NCBI RefSeq assembly: GCF_013177315.1 | Contig: NZ_CP053661.1 | Span: 5,394,001-5,458,000 of the forward strand | Origin: Thermoleptolyngbya sichuanensis A183 | Lineage (GTDB): Bacteria > Cyanobacteriota > Cyanobacteriia > Elainellales > Elainellaceae | Direction of reading: 5' to 3' | DNA length: 64,000 bases | In this document: piece by piece, positions 26,947 through 35,038 of the stretch | Numbering within the stretch: position 1 is the first letter of the stretch | Layout of the letters: every line of letters begins with the position of its first letter | Program-made: the position numbers and the translations under genes | The notes under the pieces: model-generated | Told to the model about the DNA's origin: nothing | The model's database searches: none | The model's input: only the letters and a program-made list of their open reading frames with translations

Positions 26947-27327
26947 TTATTCATCCAAACGCAGCAGCTTGCGGTAGAAACCCTGCGAAAAGTCTGCTAT
27001 CCGGTTGGATTTGAAGTAAAAAATGACATCGATTAAAAAATCGACAAACTCAAAGTTTGCCAGCGTGACTTCATAGCTTAGCTCGGCGTTGCCATCGAAC
27101 TGCATCCGGCAGCGCGTTAGGTCAGCAGGCAGCGACGACACGCTCCAGCTGGCCACAAACGGAATGCTCTCTCCTCCCTCGATCTTGCGAGACCCTTCGA
27201 GGCTGCCCTTTTGATAAAGGCTGATGGCGAGGGGCAGGGCGTTGCGCTTGCGGCCCTGATAGTAGGGTGCGTACACGTTCACGTCGCGAGGATTTGCAGG
27301 TTGAAGGGTCTCGATGGACATGCTCAA
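26947..27327 (-). CDS. ebsA: EbsA-like type IV pilus assembly protein
   Basis: This 126-residue soluble protein resembles EbsA, a cyanobacterial factor that joins the type IV pilus motor complex and was found through biofilm self-suppression in Synechococcus elongatus. Supporting sequence includes DVNVYAPYYQGRKR, LPLAISLYQKGSLEG, LPADLTRCRMQFDGNAEL and FYRKLLRLDE. There is no signal peptide. Identification is from remembered family features and is less certain than for the housekeeping genes. A second ATG two codons later is equally possible. Confidence 0.6.
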   Translation of the reverse strand: MSMSIETLQPANPRDVNVYAPYYQGRKRNALPLAISLYQKGSLEGSRKIEGGESIPFVASWSVSSLPADLTRCRMQFDGNAELSYEVTLANFEFVDFLIDVIFYFKSNRIADFSQGFYRKLLRLDE

Positions 27328-28048
27328 ATCGTCCTTGGAGTCTCAATAGTTAGCAGGTGAAGCGTTGCAAACCAGCAGCGTGGGGATAGCAGGCTGGGCG
27401 ATCGCTAGGATCTAGCCAAGATTTGCACCTTCCCCAGCGGCTATAGATGGATAACGAGTAATGGATCACGACTAATGATTCACTACTGATTCAGTATGCC
27501 CTGTTCCCCCAGTTTGCTAGCACCGCCTGCGAGAAAAATCGCAGAGAAACCACACCGCGCCCTCAATCAGCGACTCTCCAGCTACGCCCTTTTCAGCAGC
27601 TCAAGTCAAGATGGGATCGCTCAAGGGACAGGAATCGATAAAGCGCAATAATCCCAAGGCAAACCAAAACTCTTGGCAGACTAAAAAAAAGTAAAAATGT
27701 ATTATAAATCACAATGAACCCTGGGCGACAACTTTAGCATGAGGGCTTCATGACCCGGATTAGCGCAAGGCTTTTTGCCAGCATTCGTGATTTTGAAGCA
27801 GCCCTATTTGTAGCATAGGGCACGTTTTGTCTGAGCTTGGTTCTGGGCTGAACGCAATGAGCTGAAGTGAAGGGGCTGAGGCACGTGCGCTTTCTCTCGA
27901 TTCCTTCACTTTCTAGGAGGCTCTTCTGTGAGGTTCTATGGGGCGATCGCCTCTCCGTTTCTCCTTCACCCTTGCGCTATCCAACCAATTTCTCAACCGG
28001 CGAAATTGCAACCAATTAGCACATCGTTAACGATAGGGAGTATCAACT
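27328..28048 (+). other. 721-bp intergenic region upstream of the purine permease
   Basis: No gene is seen in this divergent interval. It contains an A-rich promoter-like stretch near 27680-27715 (including tattataaatc), and a perfect 12-bp palindrome at 28023-28034 just before the permease ribosome site. I looked for the purine riboswitch core and for a strict NtcA box (GTA-N8-TAC) and found neither. Confidence 0.5.
28023..28034. promoter_or_regulatory. 12-bp palindrome overlapping the permease leader
   Basis: The sequence atcgttaacgat is a perfect palindrome 14 bases before the permease ATG. It touches the GGGAG ribosome site. Its position suits a repressor operator, but the regulator is unknown. 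Confidence 0.35.
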
Positions 28049-29482
28049 ATGGAGCCTGAGGTTCTCCAGTCGGAACCCAGACTGCCCACACCGCAATACA
28101 GCGGCATATGGGCAAAACTGGCAAACTTTTTTCGGTTCGACCAATACGGCACGAATTTTCGGACTGAGACGCTGGCGGGGTTCACCATTTTTATGACCAT
28201 GGCCTACATCCTGGTCGTCAACCCGCTGATCCTGTCGGACGCGATTTTCCTGCAAGAACCGCGAGATCTGTTTGGCGAACAGGTGTTTGCAACGGCAATC
28301 TCAGCGGCGATCGCCACGCTAGTCATGGCGCTGGTGGCCAACTATCCCTTTGCCCTGGCTCCTGGCATGGGTCTGAACGCCTTCTTTGCCTACTCCGTCG
28401 TGCTGACGCTGGGTTTTGACTGGCGGCTGGCCCTGGCGGCAGTGCTAGTGGAAGGCATCATCTTTATCATTCTGACCTTTACCAACATCCGCAAGCAGAT
28501 TGTCGATGCTATCCCGATGACGCTGAAAACAGCGACCTCTGTGGGCATCGGCTTTTTTATCGCCTACATTGGGCTAGCCGGCGACCCGGCCACGGGCGGC
28601 GCAGGGCTGATCGCTGCCAGTCCCGTCACCAAAACCACGCTGGGTACCCTGGGCAATCCCAATGCACTGCTGGCTCTGTTTGGCATTGCCCTGACGACGG
28701 CCTTCCTGGTGCGGCGGGTACGCGGGGCACTGCTCTGGGGCATTTTGGCAACGGCGGTGCTGGGCTGGATTTTGGGCGTGTCTCCCTGGCCCAAGGGCAT
28801 CGTTGGCGCACCCCAGTTTCCCGTCGATCTGTTCGGTAAGGCATTTAGCGGGCTGGGCATGGTCACGGGCAACAACTGGATTGATTTCCTGGCGGTGCTG
28901 CTGGTGTTTCTATTTGTGGATATGTTTGACACCGTAGGCACGCTGTCGGGCGTGGGCAAGCGGGCTGGCTTCTTGACAGAGACTGGCGAACTGCCCCGCA
29001 CAAATCAGGCGCTATTGGCGGATGCCGTGGGCACAACGGCCGGGGCGATCGTCGGCACTTCGACCGTCACCAGCTACGTGGAATCGGCGGCAGGTGTGGC
29101 CGAAGGTGGCCGTACGGGCTTTACGGCCCTGGTGACGGGTCTTCTGTTTGCCCTGGCGATTTTCCTGGTGCCGCTGTTTGAGGCGATTCCTGCCTACGCC
29201 ACGACTCCGGCCCTGGTGATTACGGGTGTGCTGATGATGGCAGGCGCGGCAGACATTCGCTGGGCCGACCCTGCCGAAGCCGTTCCCGCCTTCCTCACGA
29301 TCTTCTTCATCCCGCTGTCCTTCTCCATTGCCACGGGCCTTTCCCTGGGCTTCATTGCCTATCCCCTGGCCAAGACCTTCCAGGGCAAAGCCCATGAAGT
29401 GAGCCTGGCCACCTGGATTTTGGCGGCGGTTTTCGTAGCACGGTTTATCTTCATGACGCTGCGCTTTGGCTCAGCGGAGTAA
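28049..29482 (+). CDS. NCS2-family purine permease (AzgA-like)
   Basis: This 477-residue inner-membrane transporter should take up purine bases such as adenine, guanine or hypoxanthine with protons. It begins with the family motif FRTETLAGFTIFMTMAYILV. NPLIL, APGMGLNAFFAYSVV, the conserved DMFDTVGTL (about residue 290) and GTSTVTSYVESAAGVAEGG follow. About twelve hydrophobic segments are visible. XdhC, a chaperone for xanthine dehydrogenase, is encoded next, which fits purine import and breakdown. Exact substrate preference cannot be read from the sequence. Confidence 0.88.
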   Translation: MEPEVLQSEPRLPTPQYSGIWAKLANFFRFDQYGTNFRTETLAGFTIFMTMAYILVVNPLILSDAIFLQEPRDLFGEQVFATAISAAIATLVMALVANYPFALAPGMGLNAFFAYSVVLTLGFDWRLALAAVLVEGIIFIILTFTNIRKQIVDAIPMTLKTATSVGIGFFIAYIGLAGDPATGGAGLIAASPVTKTTLGTLGNPNALLALFGIALTTAFLVRRVRGALLWGILATAVLGWILGVSPWPKGIVGAPQFPVDLFGKAFSGLGMVTGNNWIDFLAVLLVFLFVDMFDTVGTLSGVGKRAGFLTETGELPRTNQALLADAVGTTAGAIVGTSTVTSYVESAAGVAEGGRTGFTALVTGLLFALAIFLVPLFEAIPAYATTPALVITGVLMMAGAADIRWADPAEAVPAFLTIFFIPLSFSIATGLSLGFIAYPLAKTFQGKAHEVSLATWILAAVFVARFIFMTLRFGSAE

Positions 29483-29593
29483 TCGGGTGATGGAGGAATG
29501 GGCGAAGGGGGAGTGGGACGATGGCTTTCTAGCACTCCCTAGCCCCCGGTGACTCCATGACTCCATGACTCCACCCCTTCCAGCACTGCTCCG

Positions 29594-30616
29594 ATGTCTA
29601 TCCAATGCTTTTCTCAACTCGCGATCCTTTTACAGCATCATCCGGTTGTCCTGGCAACGGTCATCCAGGTGCGGGGATCGGTGCCACGGGAGGTGGGGGC
29701 GCGGATGCTGGTTTGGGGAGATGGACAACTCTGGGGCACGATTGGCGGCGGGGCGGGTGAGGCAAAGGTGATTCGCGCCGCGCAAGCCGTCCTGAAATCG
29801 GGCGAAAAGCAGCGGGTGCAGATTGACCTGTCGGGTGCGCCAAACCGCGAAATTCAGGGCGTGTGCGGCGGCTGGATGCAGGTTTGGGTGGAGCGCTGGC
29901 AGGGGGAGGGAGCGATCGCCCTGGCCCAGTCCATCTGCGATCGCCTCCAGTCGGGACAGCCCGCCACCCTGGTCACGCCCCTTGCTATGGACCCTGCTAC
30001 TGACCTTGCTCCTGATCAGTCGCCCTACCTGGCCGATGAGTTGGGGAATGGACAGGCGATCGCCCTCAGCGAATCTGCCTTTGTCGAAACGCTACAGCCG
30101 CCACCTGCTCTGCTCATCGTCGGTGCAGGTCACGTTGGCGAACAGTTGGCCAAAGTCGCTGCTCTCATTGGCTTTCAGGTCATGGTGCAGGACGATCGCC
30201 CGGAGTGGGCCAACGCCGACCGCTACCCCCAGGCGACGCGCATCTTTGCCGAGCCGATTGCCAGCGCTCTGCGCCAGCTAGAGCCTTATCCCCAGCTTTA
30301 TGCCGCCCTGTTGACTCGCGGCTACCAATATGACCTAGAGGCGCTGGACTGTTTGCTAAGCCGCAATTTGCCCTGTTTCTACCTGGGTATGATTGGCAGC
30401 GAAAAGCGTGTGCGCCAGGTCTATCAGGCGATCGCCCAGCGCGGCATTGATCCTGGCAAATTGCAAACCATCTACGCCCCCATTGGGCTAGACATCGGTG
30501 CCCTCACTCCAGAAGAGATTGCCGTCAGCATCGCCGCTGAGCTAATCCTGGTGCGGCGCGGCGGCACAGGGCGATCGCTCTCCGCATCCCTCCGCCAGTC
30601 CGCCAACCCTCTTTAG
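29594..30616 (+). CDS. XdhC/CoxI-family molybdenum-cofactor chaperone
   Basis: This 340-residue protein belongs to the XdhC family, which binds and sulfurates molybdenum cofactor before its insertion into xanthine dehydrogenase-type enzymes. The N-terminal XdhC_CoxI domain contains VIQVRGSVPREVGARMLV and GTIGGGAGE. The C-terminal Rossmann domain has LLIVGAGHVGEQLA and the ending YAPIGLDIGALTPEEIAVSIAAEL. No xanthine dehydrogenase subunits lie in the window. It follows the purine permease by about 110 bases and is probably functionally linked to it. Confidence 0.85.
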   Translation: MSIQCFSQLAILLQHHPVVLATVIQVRGSVPREVGARMLVWGDGQLWGTIGGGAGEAKVIRAAQAVLKSGEKQRVQIDLSGAPNREIQGVCGGWMQVWVERWQGEGAIALAQSICDRLQSGQPATLVTPLAMDPATDLAPDQSPYLADELGNGQAIALSESAFVETLQPPPALLIVGAGHVGEQLAKVAALIGFQVMVQDDRPEWANADRYPQATRIFAEPIASALRQLEPYPQLYAALLTRGYQYDLEALDCLLSRNLPCFYLGMIGSEKRVRQVYQAIAQRGIDPGKLQTIYAPIGLDIGALTPEEIAVSIAAELILVRRGGTGRSLSASLRQSANPL

Positions 30617-30670
30617 CGTTCGCGTTTACGATTCCGTCCCTCTGCCACCCTGTCACCCCCTCGTGTCCTA

Positions 30671-31747
30671 ATGTCTTTCAACCCATCTACGCCCGCCCTC
30701 GCCAAATCGCCCATTGTCCTGGTTGCACCCTTCTTCTTTTTGGGGACGGCGATGGTGGTGATGAAATTTGTTCTGCCCCACACCACGCCGCTGTTTCTAG
30801 CAGGATTTCGGCTCCTGCCTGCGGGGCTGCTGGTGCTGCTGGTGGGGGCGATCGCCAAACTGCCGCAGCCTCAGGGCTGGAAAGCGTGGAGTTGGATTGC
30901 GCTGTTCGGTCTAGTGGATGGCGCACTGTTTCAGGGCTTCCTGAGCGAAGGGCTGGTGCATACGGGCGCAGGCCTGGGAGCCGTGCTAATCGACGCGCAG
31001 CCGATGATTGTGGCAGTGCTGTCGCGGTTCCTTCTGAACGACGTGATTGGGCTTTGGGGCTGGATTGGGCTGGCGATCGGGGTGCTGGGCGTAGCGCTGT
31101 GCGGTCTACCAGAGGCGGCGATCCAGTCCACCCTCCAGGGCAACCTCAGCCTGCCAAGCGGAGCCTTTAGCTGGGCGACGCTGATGCAAAGTGGCGAACT
31201 GCTGATGATCCTAGCGGCGCTGGCCATGTCCTTTGGCACAATCATCGTCACCTACGTCCGCAAACACGCCGATCCCATTGTGGGCACAGGCTGGCACATG
31301 ATTATCGGCGCGGTTCCCCTGCTGCTCTTGTCAGCGCTGACTGAGGCAGGTCAGGTGTCGGGGCTGAATCTGGGCGACTGGGCCGGACTGGGCTACACGA
31401 CGATTTTCGGCACGGCGATTACTTACGGCATGTTTTTCTACCTGGCGGCGACGGGCAATGTCACCAGCGTCAGCGCGTTGATTTTCCTGACCCCTGTTTT
31501 TGCTCTTCTCTTTAGCAATCTGACGCTAGGGGAACAGTTGACCCGACAAGAATGGATTGGTGTAGTGCTGACGCTGGTAAGCGTGTATCTGGTGAATCAG
31601 CGCCATGAGCTGGCAGCAAAATTTGCAGGGTCTAGCCCAGTCGTTGTCGCCCTCCGAGAGGGAGCAGTAGAAGCTGCCACGGTCAACTCCTCGGTTCATC
31701 CCTCAGTCAATCCGTCGGTTAATCCTCCGCCCCACTCCGATTCGTAA
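30671..31747 (+). CDS. EamA/DMT-superfamily transporter
   Basis: This 358-residue protein has two EamA repeats with roughly ten hydrophobic segments (for example FFFLGTAMVVMKFVLP, GFRLLPAGLLVLLVGAI, IGLAIGVLGVALCGLP and LIFLTPVFALLFSNL). It should export a small metabolite across the inner membrane; the substrate is unknown. The C-terminal 40 residues are a Ser/Pro/Asn-rich soluble tail with repeated NPSVNP-like units. The last codons and stop (tcgtaatag) abut copy 2 of the palindromic repeat. Confidence 0.82.
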   Translation: MSFNPSTPALAKSPIVLVAPFFFLGTAMVVMKFVLPHTTPLFLAGFRLLPAGLLVLLVGAIAKLPQPQGWKAWSWIALFGLVDGALFQGFLSEGLVHTGAGLGAVLIDAQPMIVAVLSRFLLNDVIGLWGWIGLAIGVLGVALCGLPEAAIQSTLQGNLSLPSGAFSWATLMQSGELLMILAALAMSFGTIIVTYVRKHADPIVGTGWHMIIGAVPLLLLSALTEAGQVSGLNLGDWAGLGYTTIFGTAITYGMFFYLAATGNVTSVSALIFLTPVFALLFSNLTLGEQLTRQEWIGVVLTLVSVYLVNQRHELAAKFAGSSPVVVALREGAVEAATVNSSVHPSVNPSVNPPPHSDS

Positions 31748-31748
31748 T

Positions 31749-31840
31749 AGGACTTACGCACTTGCAATTAAACTTTTTGGGTTTTGGACGATTTCTCGCG
31801 GGCTGCACCCGCGAGAAATCGTCCAACTGCGTAAGTCTTA
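31749..31840. repeat. Palindromic MITE-like repeat, copy 2
   Basis: The element has ends aggacttacgca (31749-31760) and tgcgtaagtctt (31828-31839), with one mismatch between the arms. A 17-bp perfect hairpin lies inside (31786-31824, 5-base loop). A 7-bp direct repeat, tcgtaat, flanks it at 31742-31748 and 31841-31847 and is a possible target-site duplication. The left copy includes the stop codon of the EamA gene. Confidence 0.75.
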
Positions 31841-31881
31841 TCGTAATTTTGCTTCGTAATCCTGACGAATAAATCGGTGGT

Positions 31882-31904
31882 GATCCCCAAAGAGGGATCG
31901 TTTT
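31882..31904 (+). terminator. Short terminator downstream of the EamA gene
   Basis: A 6-bp stem (gatccc/gggatc) with a six-base loop is followed by gtttt. It is modest in strength but correctly placed after the EamA gene and repeat copy 2. Confidence 0.5.
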
Positions 31905-32049
31905 GTGTCGCTTTACCCTGTCTTAACTTTTTGCAGGCTTAAATAGGGGAGGCGCTGGTGGCTATCGCTTCCTGAACGCAACTCCCTGCAAACGTCTCCA
32001 TTTTGTCTCCCTTTTTGATCGTTCTGTTTTGATAGTTCTGAGTCGGTCA

Positions 32050-32697
32050 ATGCTCATTTCACTGTCTGATTTCATCTCTCGAACGACCCCTACGGGCGCG
32101 GCACTGTTTCTGCGGTGGGAGGGGTATCACGTCTTTTCGATTCCCCGGAGAGAACTGACTCACGGCGGCGATCGCCTGCGGTTTTTTGGGGTAGGCGGCA
32201 AGCGGCGATCGCCCGACGAGTCTTGGACAGACTGCGCCCTGCGAGAAAGCGCTGAAGAAATCGGCGCGGTGGTTTCTGCGATTCACAGCGCCGAGCAGAC
32301 CTATTTTCTGAGTGCTGAAGGGGACGTGATCACGGTGCGCCTGCTGGAATCGGGCCTGCGCCCCCGGCTGATTTTAGAAAAGCGGGCCCACTCCAGCTAC
32401 GGCAGCCTGGCCAGCAGTCCGCAGACCTACTATTTGCTTGCCTTTGACGCATCTCTGCGGGCAAAGCCCCAGCCCAGCAGCGAAATCGCAGCACTTCTAT
32501 ACCTCAGTGACGAGCATTTGCTGCAAATGCAGACGGGCGATCGCCCCACCCTCGGACACCTGCTCAGCACGGGTGCAAAAATCGACCTGCAACCGGGCAT
32601 CCGGCTCAGCCCAGACGTGGTGTGTGTTCCCCACGGCACGGCGGCTTTTTTGACGCATCAGGGCGCGAGGGGTTGGGGCTTGGCAGTTGAGGGTTAA
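32050..32697 (+). CDS. Nudix-like hydrolase
   Basis: This 215-residue protein has a degenerate Nudix box, GGKRRSPDESWTDCALRESA followed by EEIG. The REx2EExG core is intact, but the spacing from the glycine to the first glutamate is one residue longer than the standard GX5E. Nudix enzymes cleave nucleoside diphosphates linked to other groups; the substrate cannot be predicted. I start at the ATG at 32050 rather than the in-frame TTG at 32029. No neighbours suggest a pathway. Confidence 0.65.
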   Translation: MLISLSDFISRTTPTGAALFLRWEGYHVFSIPRRELTHGGDRLRFFGVGGKRRSPDESWTDCALRESAEEIGAVVSAIHSAEQTYFLSAEGDVITVRLLESGLRPRLILEKRAHSSYGSLASSPQTYYLLAFDASLRAKPQPSSEIAALLYLSDEHLLQMQTGDRPTLGHLLSTGAKIDLQPGIRLSPDVVCVPHGTAAFLTHQGARGWGLAVEG

Positions 32698-32905
32698 GGG
32701 GGTGTTGCGCTACAGCGCCCACAGCAGCACCGGGTGACCGCTCAGGGCTGGCTTGCAACTTTCACAGGAAGCCCTGAGTTCACTGCATAGGCCAACCCAA
32801 AGCGCAGACCCAAATCACAAAGCCAAATCACAAAGCCAAAATCGAGAATTGAGAGCAAGCCGATTCCCCGATCGCCAATTTTCACCCTTTTCTAGGCGTG
32901 TGTCT

Positions 32906-33445
32906 CTAGGCGTGTGCTTCAAACTTGTGGGCGTAGGCTTTGAGCAGCGTACTGACCTGACCCAACACCTCGTCGCTGGCGCTCTTGCCCAAGGCCTGGC
33001 GTTCGGGATAGAAGTCGGGGCGGTTGACGCTGCGGGCGATCGCCTCTGCAACCTGTTCTGCAATCAGCGGTTGCAGGTCTTCGCGGGCACGGCTGCGCTG
33101 ATAGTCTGCGCCTTCCTCAGTCGTGGCATACATGGGCGGCAGTCGGTTCAGCGCATAGGCAGCAATGTCGCCCAAATCTAGCGTGCAATCGCTGGTGGCT
33201 TCGATTTCGGCAACGCGGGCGATCGCCTCTGTCAGCACCATTTCTTCCATCACGTTGATGAACTGCTTGCGGGGCACCGCGACCACCTCGCCGGTCAATA
33301 GCGCCCCCATGAGCCGATCGAGGGCCATATACTCTTCGATAGACAATTCGGAAGCCGTATCGCAAATGCGCCCAACCTCAGCTTCCATCGCGGGGGTGAG
33401 GTAGCCATCTTGAAGCGCTTGCTCGACGATTTTCTCAATGCTCAT
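32906..33445 (-). CDS. ComFB-family protein, likely c-di-GMP receptor
   Basis: This 179-residue protein has the ComFB domain in its middle, with the hallmark AYALNRLPPMYATTEEGADY (about 100-120) and flanking helices EEMVLTEAIARVAEIEA and LQPLIAEQVAEAIARSV. Cyanobacterial ComFB proteins (CdgR) are reported c-di-GMP receptors that influence cell size and type IV pilus-dependent behaviour. The window also encodes a diguanylate cyclase, an EbsA-like pilus protein and a pseudopilin. A GAGGG ribosome site precedes the ATG. It is cytosolic. Ligand binding here is inferred from the family. Confidence 0.8.
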   Translation of the reverse strand: MSIEKIVEQALQDGYLTPAMEAEVGRICDTASELSIEEYMALDRLMGALLTGEVVAVPRKQFINVMEEMVLTEAIARVAEIEATSDCTLDLGDIAAYALNRLPPMYATTEEGADYQRSRAREDLQPLIAEQVAEAIARSVNRPDFYPERQALGKSASDEVLGQVSTLLKAYAHKFEAHA

Positions 33446-33724
33446 GTTGCCCTCAAATCTTCACGGCAAAACGGAACGGGTCACTGGAGTCCACTAGGCT
33501 TATACCCATCTGGTTTAGTGTGCCCCGGAATTCCACAACTGCACCAACCCCATTTAACGATTGTGTGAAGATCTATCCGGATAGCGGCACGGATCTGGAC
33601 TGACCAAGGGTGCAATCTCTGGGTTTCATAATGGACTTGCAAACGATTCAGGCACGTTAAGAAAAATTACGGAACCTGCCCGTTCCAGACCGCCCTTGGC
33701 GACACAACCAGCCTGTTAAGGCTT

Positions 33725-33807
33725 AATCTGGCAAGGCTCAACCTGGCAAGGCTCAACCTGGCAAGACTGAATCTGGCAAGGCTCAACCTGGCAAGGCTCA
33801 ATCTGGC
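33725..33807. repeat. 15-bp tandem repeat, about 5.5 units
   Basis: Units of consensus aacctggcaaggctc begin at 33725, 33740, 33755, 33770, 33785 and 33800. They differ at only a few positions. The array overlaps the last codons and the stop of the minus-strand gene at 33798 and forms its immediate 3' region. Unit length is a multiple of three. Confidence 0.85.
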
Positions 33808-34307
33808 TCGACATAGCCCTGGATATTTTCTGGGTCAAATTGTTTCAAAATCTTCGTGGCCTGATTCGTCAGGTTGGGCTGTCCCTTCACCACGACCAGA
33901 TACTTCCCCGCCTTGAGGCGATTCCGATAGGGGAGGGCATCGCCCCCGCCAAAGACCAGCCCCGTGCCGCCGCCAACAAAGAAGCTGCCCATTGCTCCGG
34001 CGATCGCCCCCAAAACGCCACCGATGATCTGATTGCCCAGCACGCCCGCCGAGGGCACCAGTTGATACGCGGTCGCCAGGTTAAACGCCACCCCTGCAAT
34101 AAAGCCAAACGGCACCAGCCACGTCGCCATGAGCAACGCCTGCTTGCGGGCAGGCTTTTTAGGGTCGAGGAAGCCATATTCGTCGGCACTTTTGTAGCCG
34201 CGCCCCAAAATGCTGACCTGGCTCATGGGTAGGTTTGCCGCCTCCAGCGCCGAATAGGCCGCCTCTGCCTGAATGCGGTCAGGAAGAATTGCTACAACAT
34301 AATTCAT
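33798..34307 (-). CDS. Glycine-rich membrane protein with YflT-like N-terminus
   Basis: This 169-residue protein begins with a soluble alpha/beta segment (MNYVVAILPDRIQAEAAYSA, then LPMSQVSILGRG) like the general stress YflT/DUF1269 group. Two or three hydrophobic glycine-rich segments follow (ALLMATWLVPFGFIAGVAF, GGVLGAIAGAMGSFFVGGG). It ends in a short soluble domain (GKYLVVVKGQPNLTNQATK). The role is unknown; stress-related membrane proteins of this plan are common in cyanobacteria. The ATG at 34307 is preferred to a TTG at 34358. The stop codon lies inside a 15-bp tandem array. It is divergent from the cupin gene. Confidence 0.65.
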   Translation of the reverse strand: MNYVVAILPDRIQAEAAYSALEAANLPMSQVSILGRGYKSADEYGFLDPKKPARKQALLMATWLVPFGFIAGVAFNLATAYQLVPSAGVLGNQIIGGVLGAIAGAMGSFFVGGGTGLVFGGGDALPYRNRLKAGKYLVVVKGQPNLTNQATKILKQFDPENIQGYVEPD

Positions 34308-34478
34308 GACGATCGCACTCCGTGCCTTGTCTGCAACGTTGACTTGCAAGGTTTCCAACTGCTGGTTCCATTATCGGCTGAGATGGCGGCGCAAGCGTCG
34401 TTCGCAGGGTCAGGTGCAAATCTGCCGATTAGGATGAAGATAGAGAAATTTAGATGCTGGCTCGGAGGACACGGTTCG

Positions 34479-34988
34479 ATGGCATTGCAACAAGATTCAC
34501 GCCAAGCAGCCCAGGCAGAGCAGGTGAGCGATGAGGGCATGAGCGGGGCAGACACCACCGCTCCCCAGCCCAACGACGGCGAAATCATTACCGTGCGTCC
34601 CGATGCAGAAACCCTGACGCGCCAGCGGTTGCCCTATTTCGTCGGCATTTCTGGCAACACCGCAGGGACGCAGGGCATCTCCATGAACCTGGTGATTATT
34701 CCGCCGGGAGCCTCTGCCGAGCCGCATTTCCACCGCGACTACGAAACCGCCATCTACATCCTAGAGGGGCGCGTCGAAACCCGCTATGGGCTGGGACTTC
34801 GGCAGTCGGTCATCAACGAAACAGGCGATTTCCTATTTATTCCCCCTGGCGTTCCCCACCAGCCTCACAACCTCAGCCAGACCGAACCCGCCCGCGCCCT
34901 AGTTTCCCGCAACGACCCCAACGAGCAAGAAAACGCCGTCCTCTACAACCCGACAGGTGATACTCCCGCGAGTGACGCACCAGAATAA
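34479..34988 (+). CDS. Cupin-domain protein
   Basis: This 169-residue protein has one cupin barrel (about 55-150). The metal-binding motif 1 is PHFHRDYETAIYILEGRVE and motif 2 is ETGDFLFIPPGVPHQPHN. Cupins of this size include dioxygenases, isomerases and storage-type proteins, so the reaction is not known. A GGAGG ribosome site ten bases before the ATG at 34479 supports this start over upstream in-frame options. The N-terminal 40 residues are polar and probably disordered. Confidence 0.78.
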   Translation: MALQQDSRQAAQAEQVSDEGMSGADTTAPQPNDGEIITVRPDAETLTRQRLPYFVGISGNTAGTQGISMNLVIIPPGASAEPHFHRDYETAIYILEGRVETRYGLGLRQSVINETGDFLFIPPGVPHQPHNLSQTEPARALVSRNDPNEQENAVLYNPTGDTPASDAPE

Positions 34989-35038
34989 AAGCATTCTCTT
35001 CGTTCTTCCCTCTTCGTTCTTCCCTCTTCGTTTTTCGT

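Noticed and set aside
27700-28048. Purine riboswitch before the purine permease
   Set aside because: The conserved core loops and the expected stems are absent.
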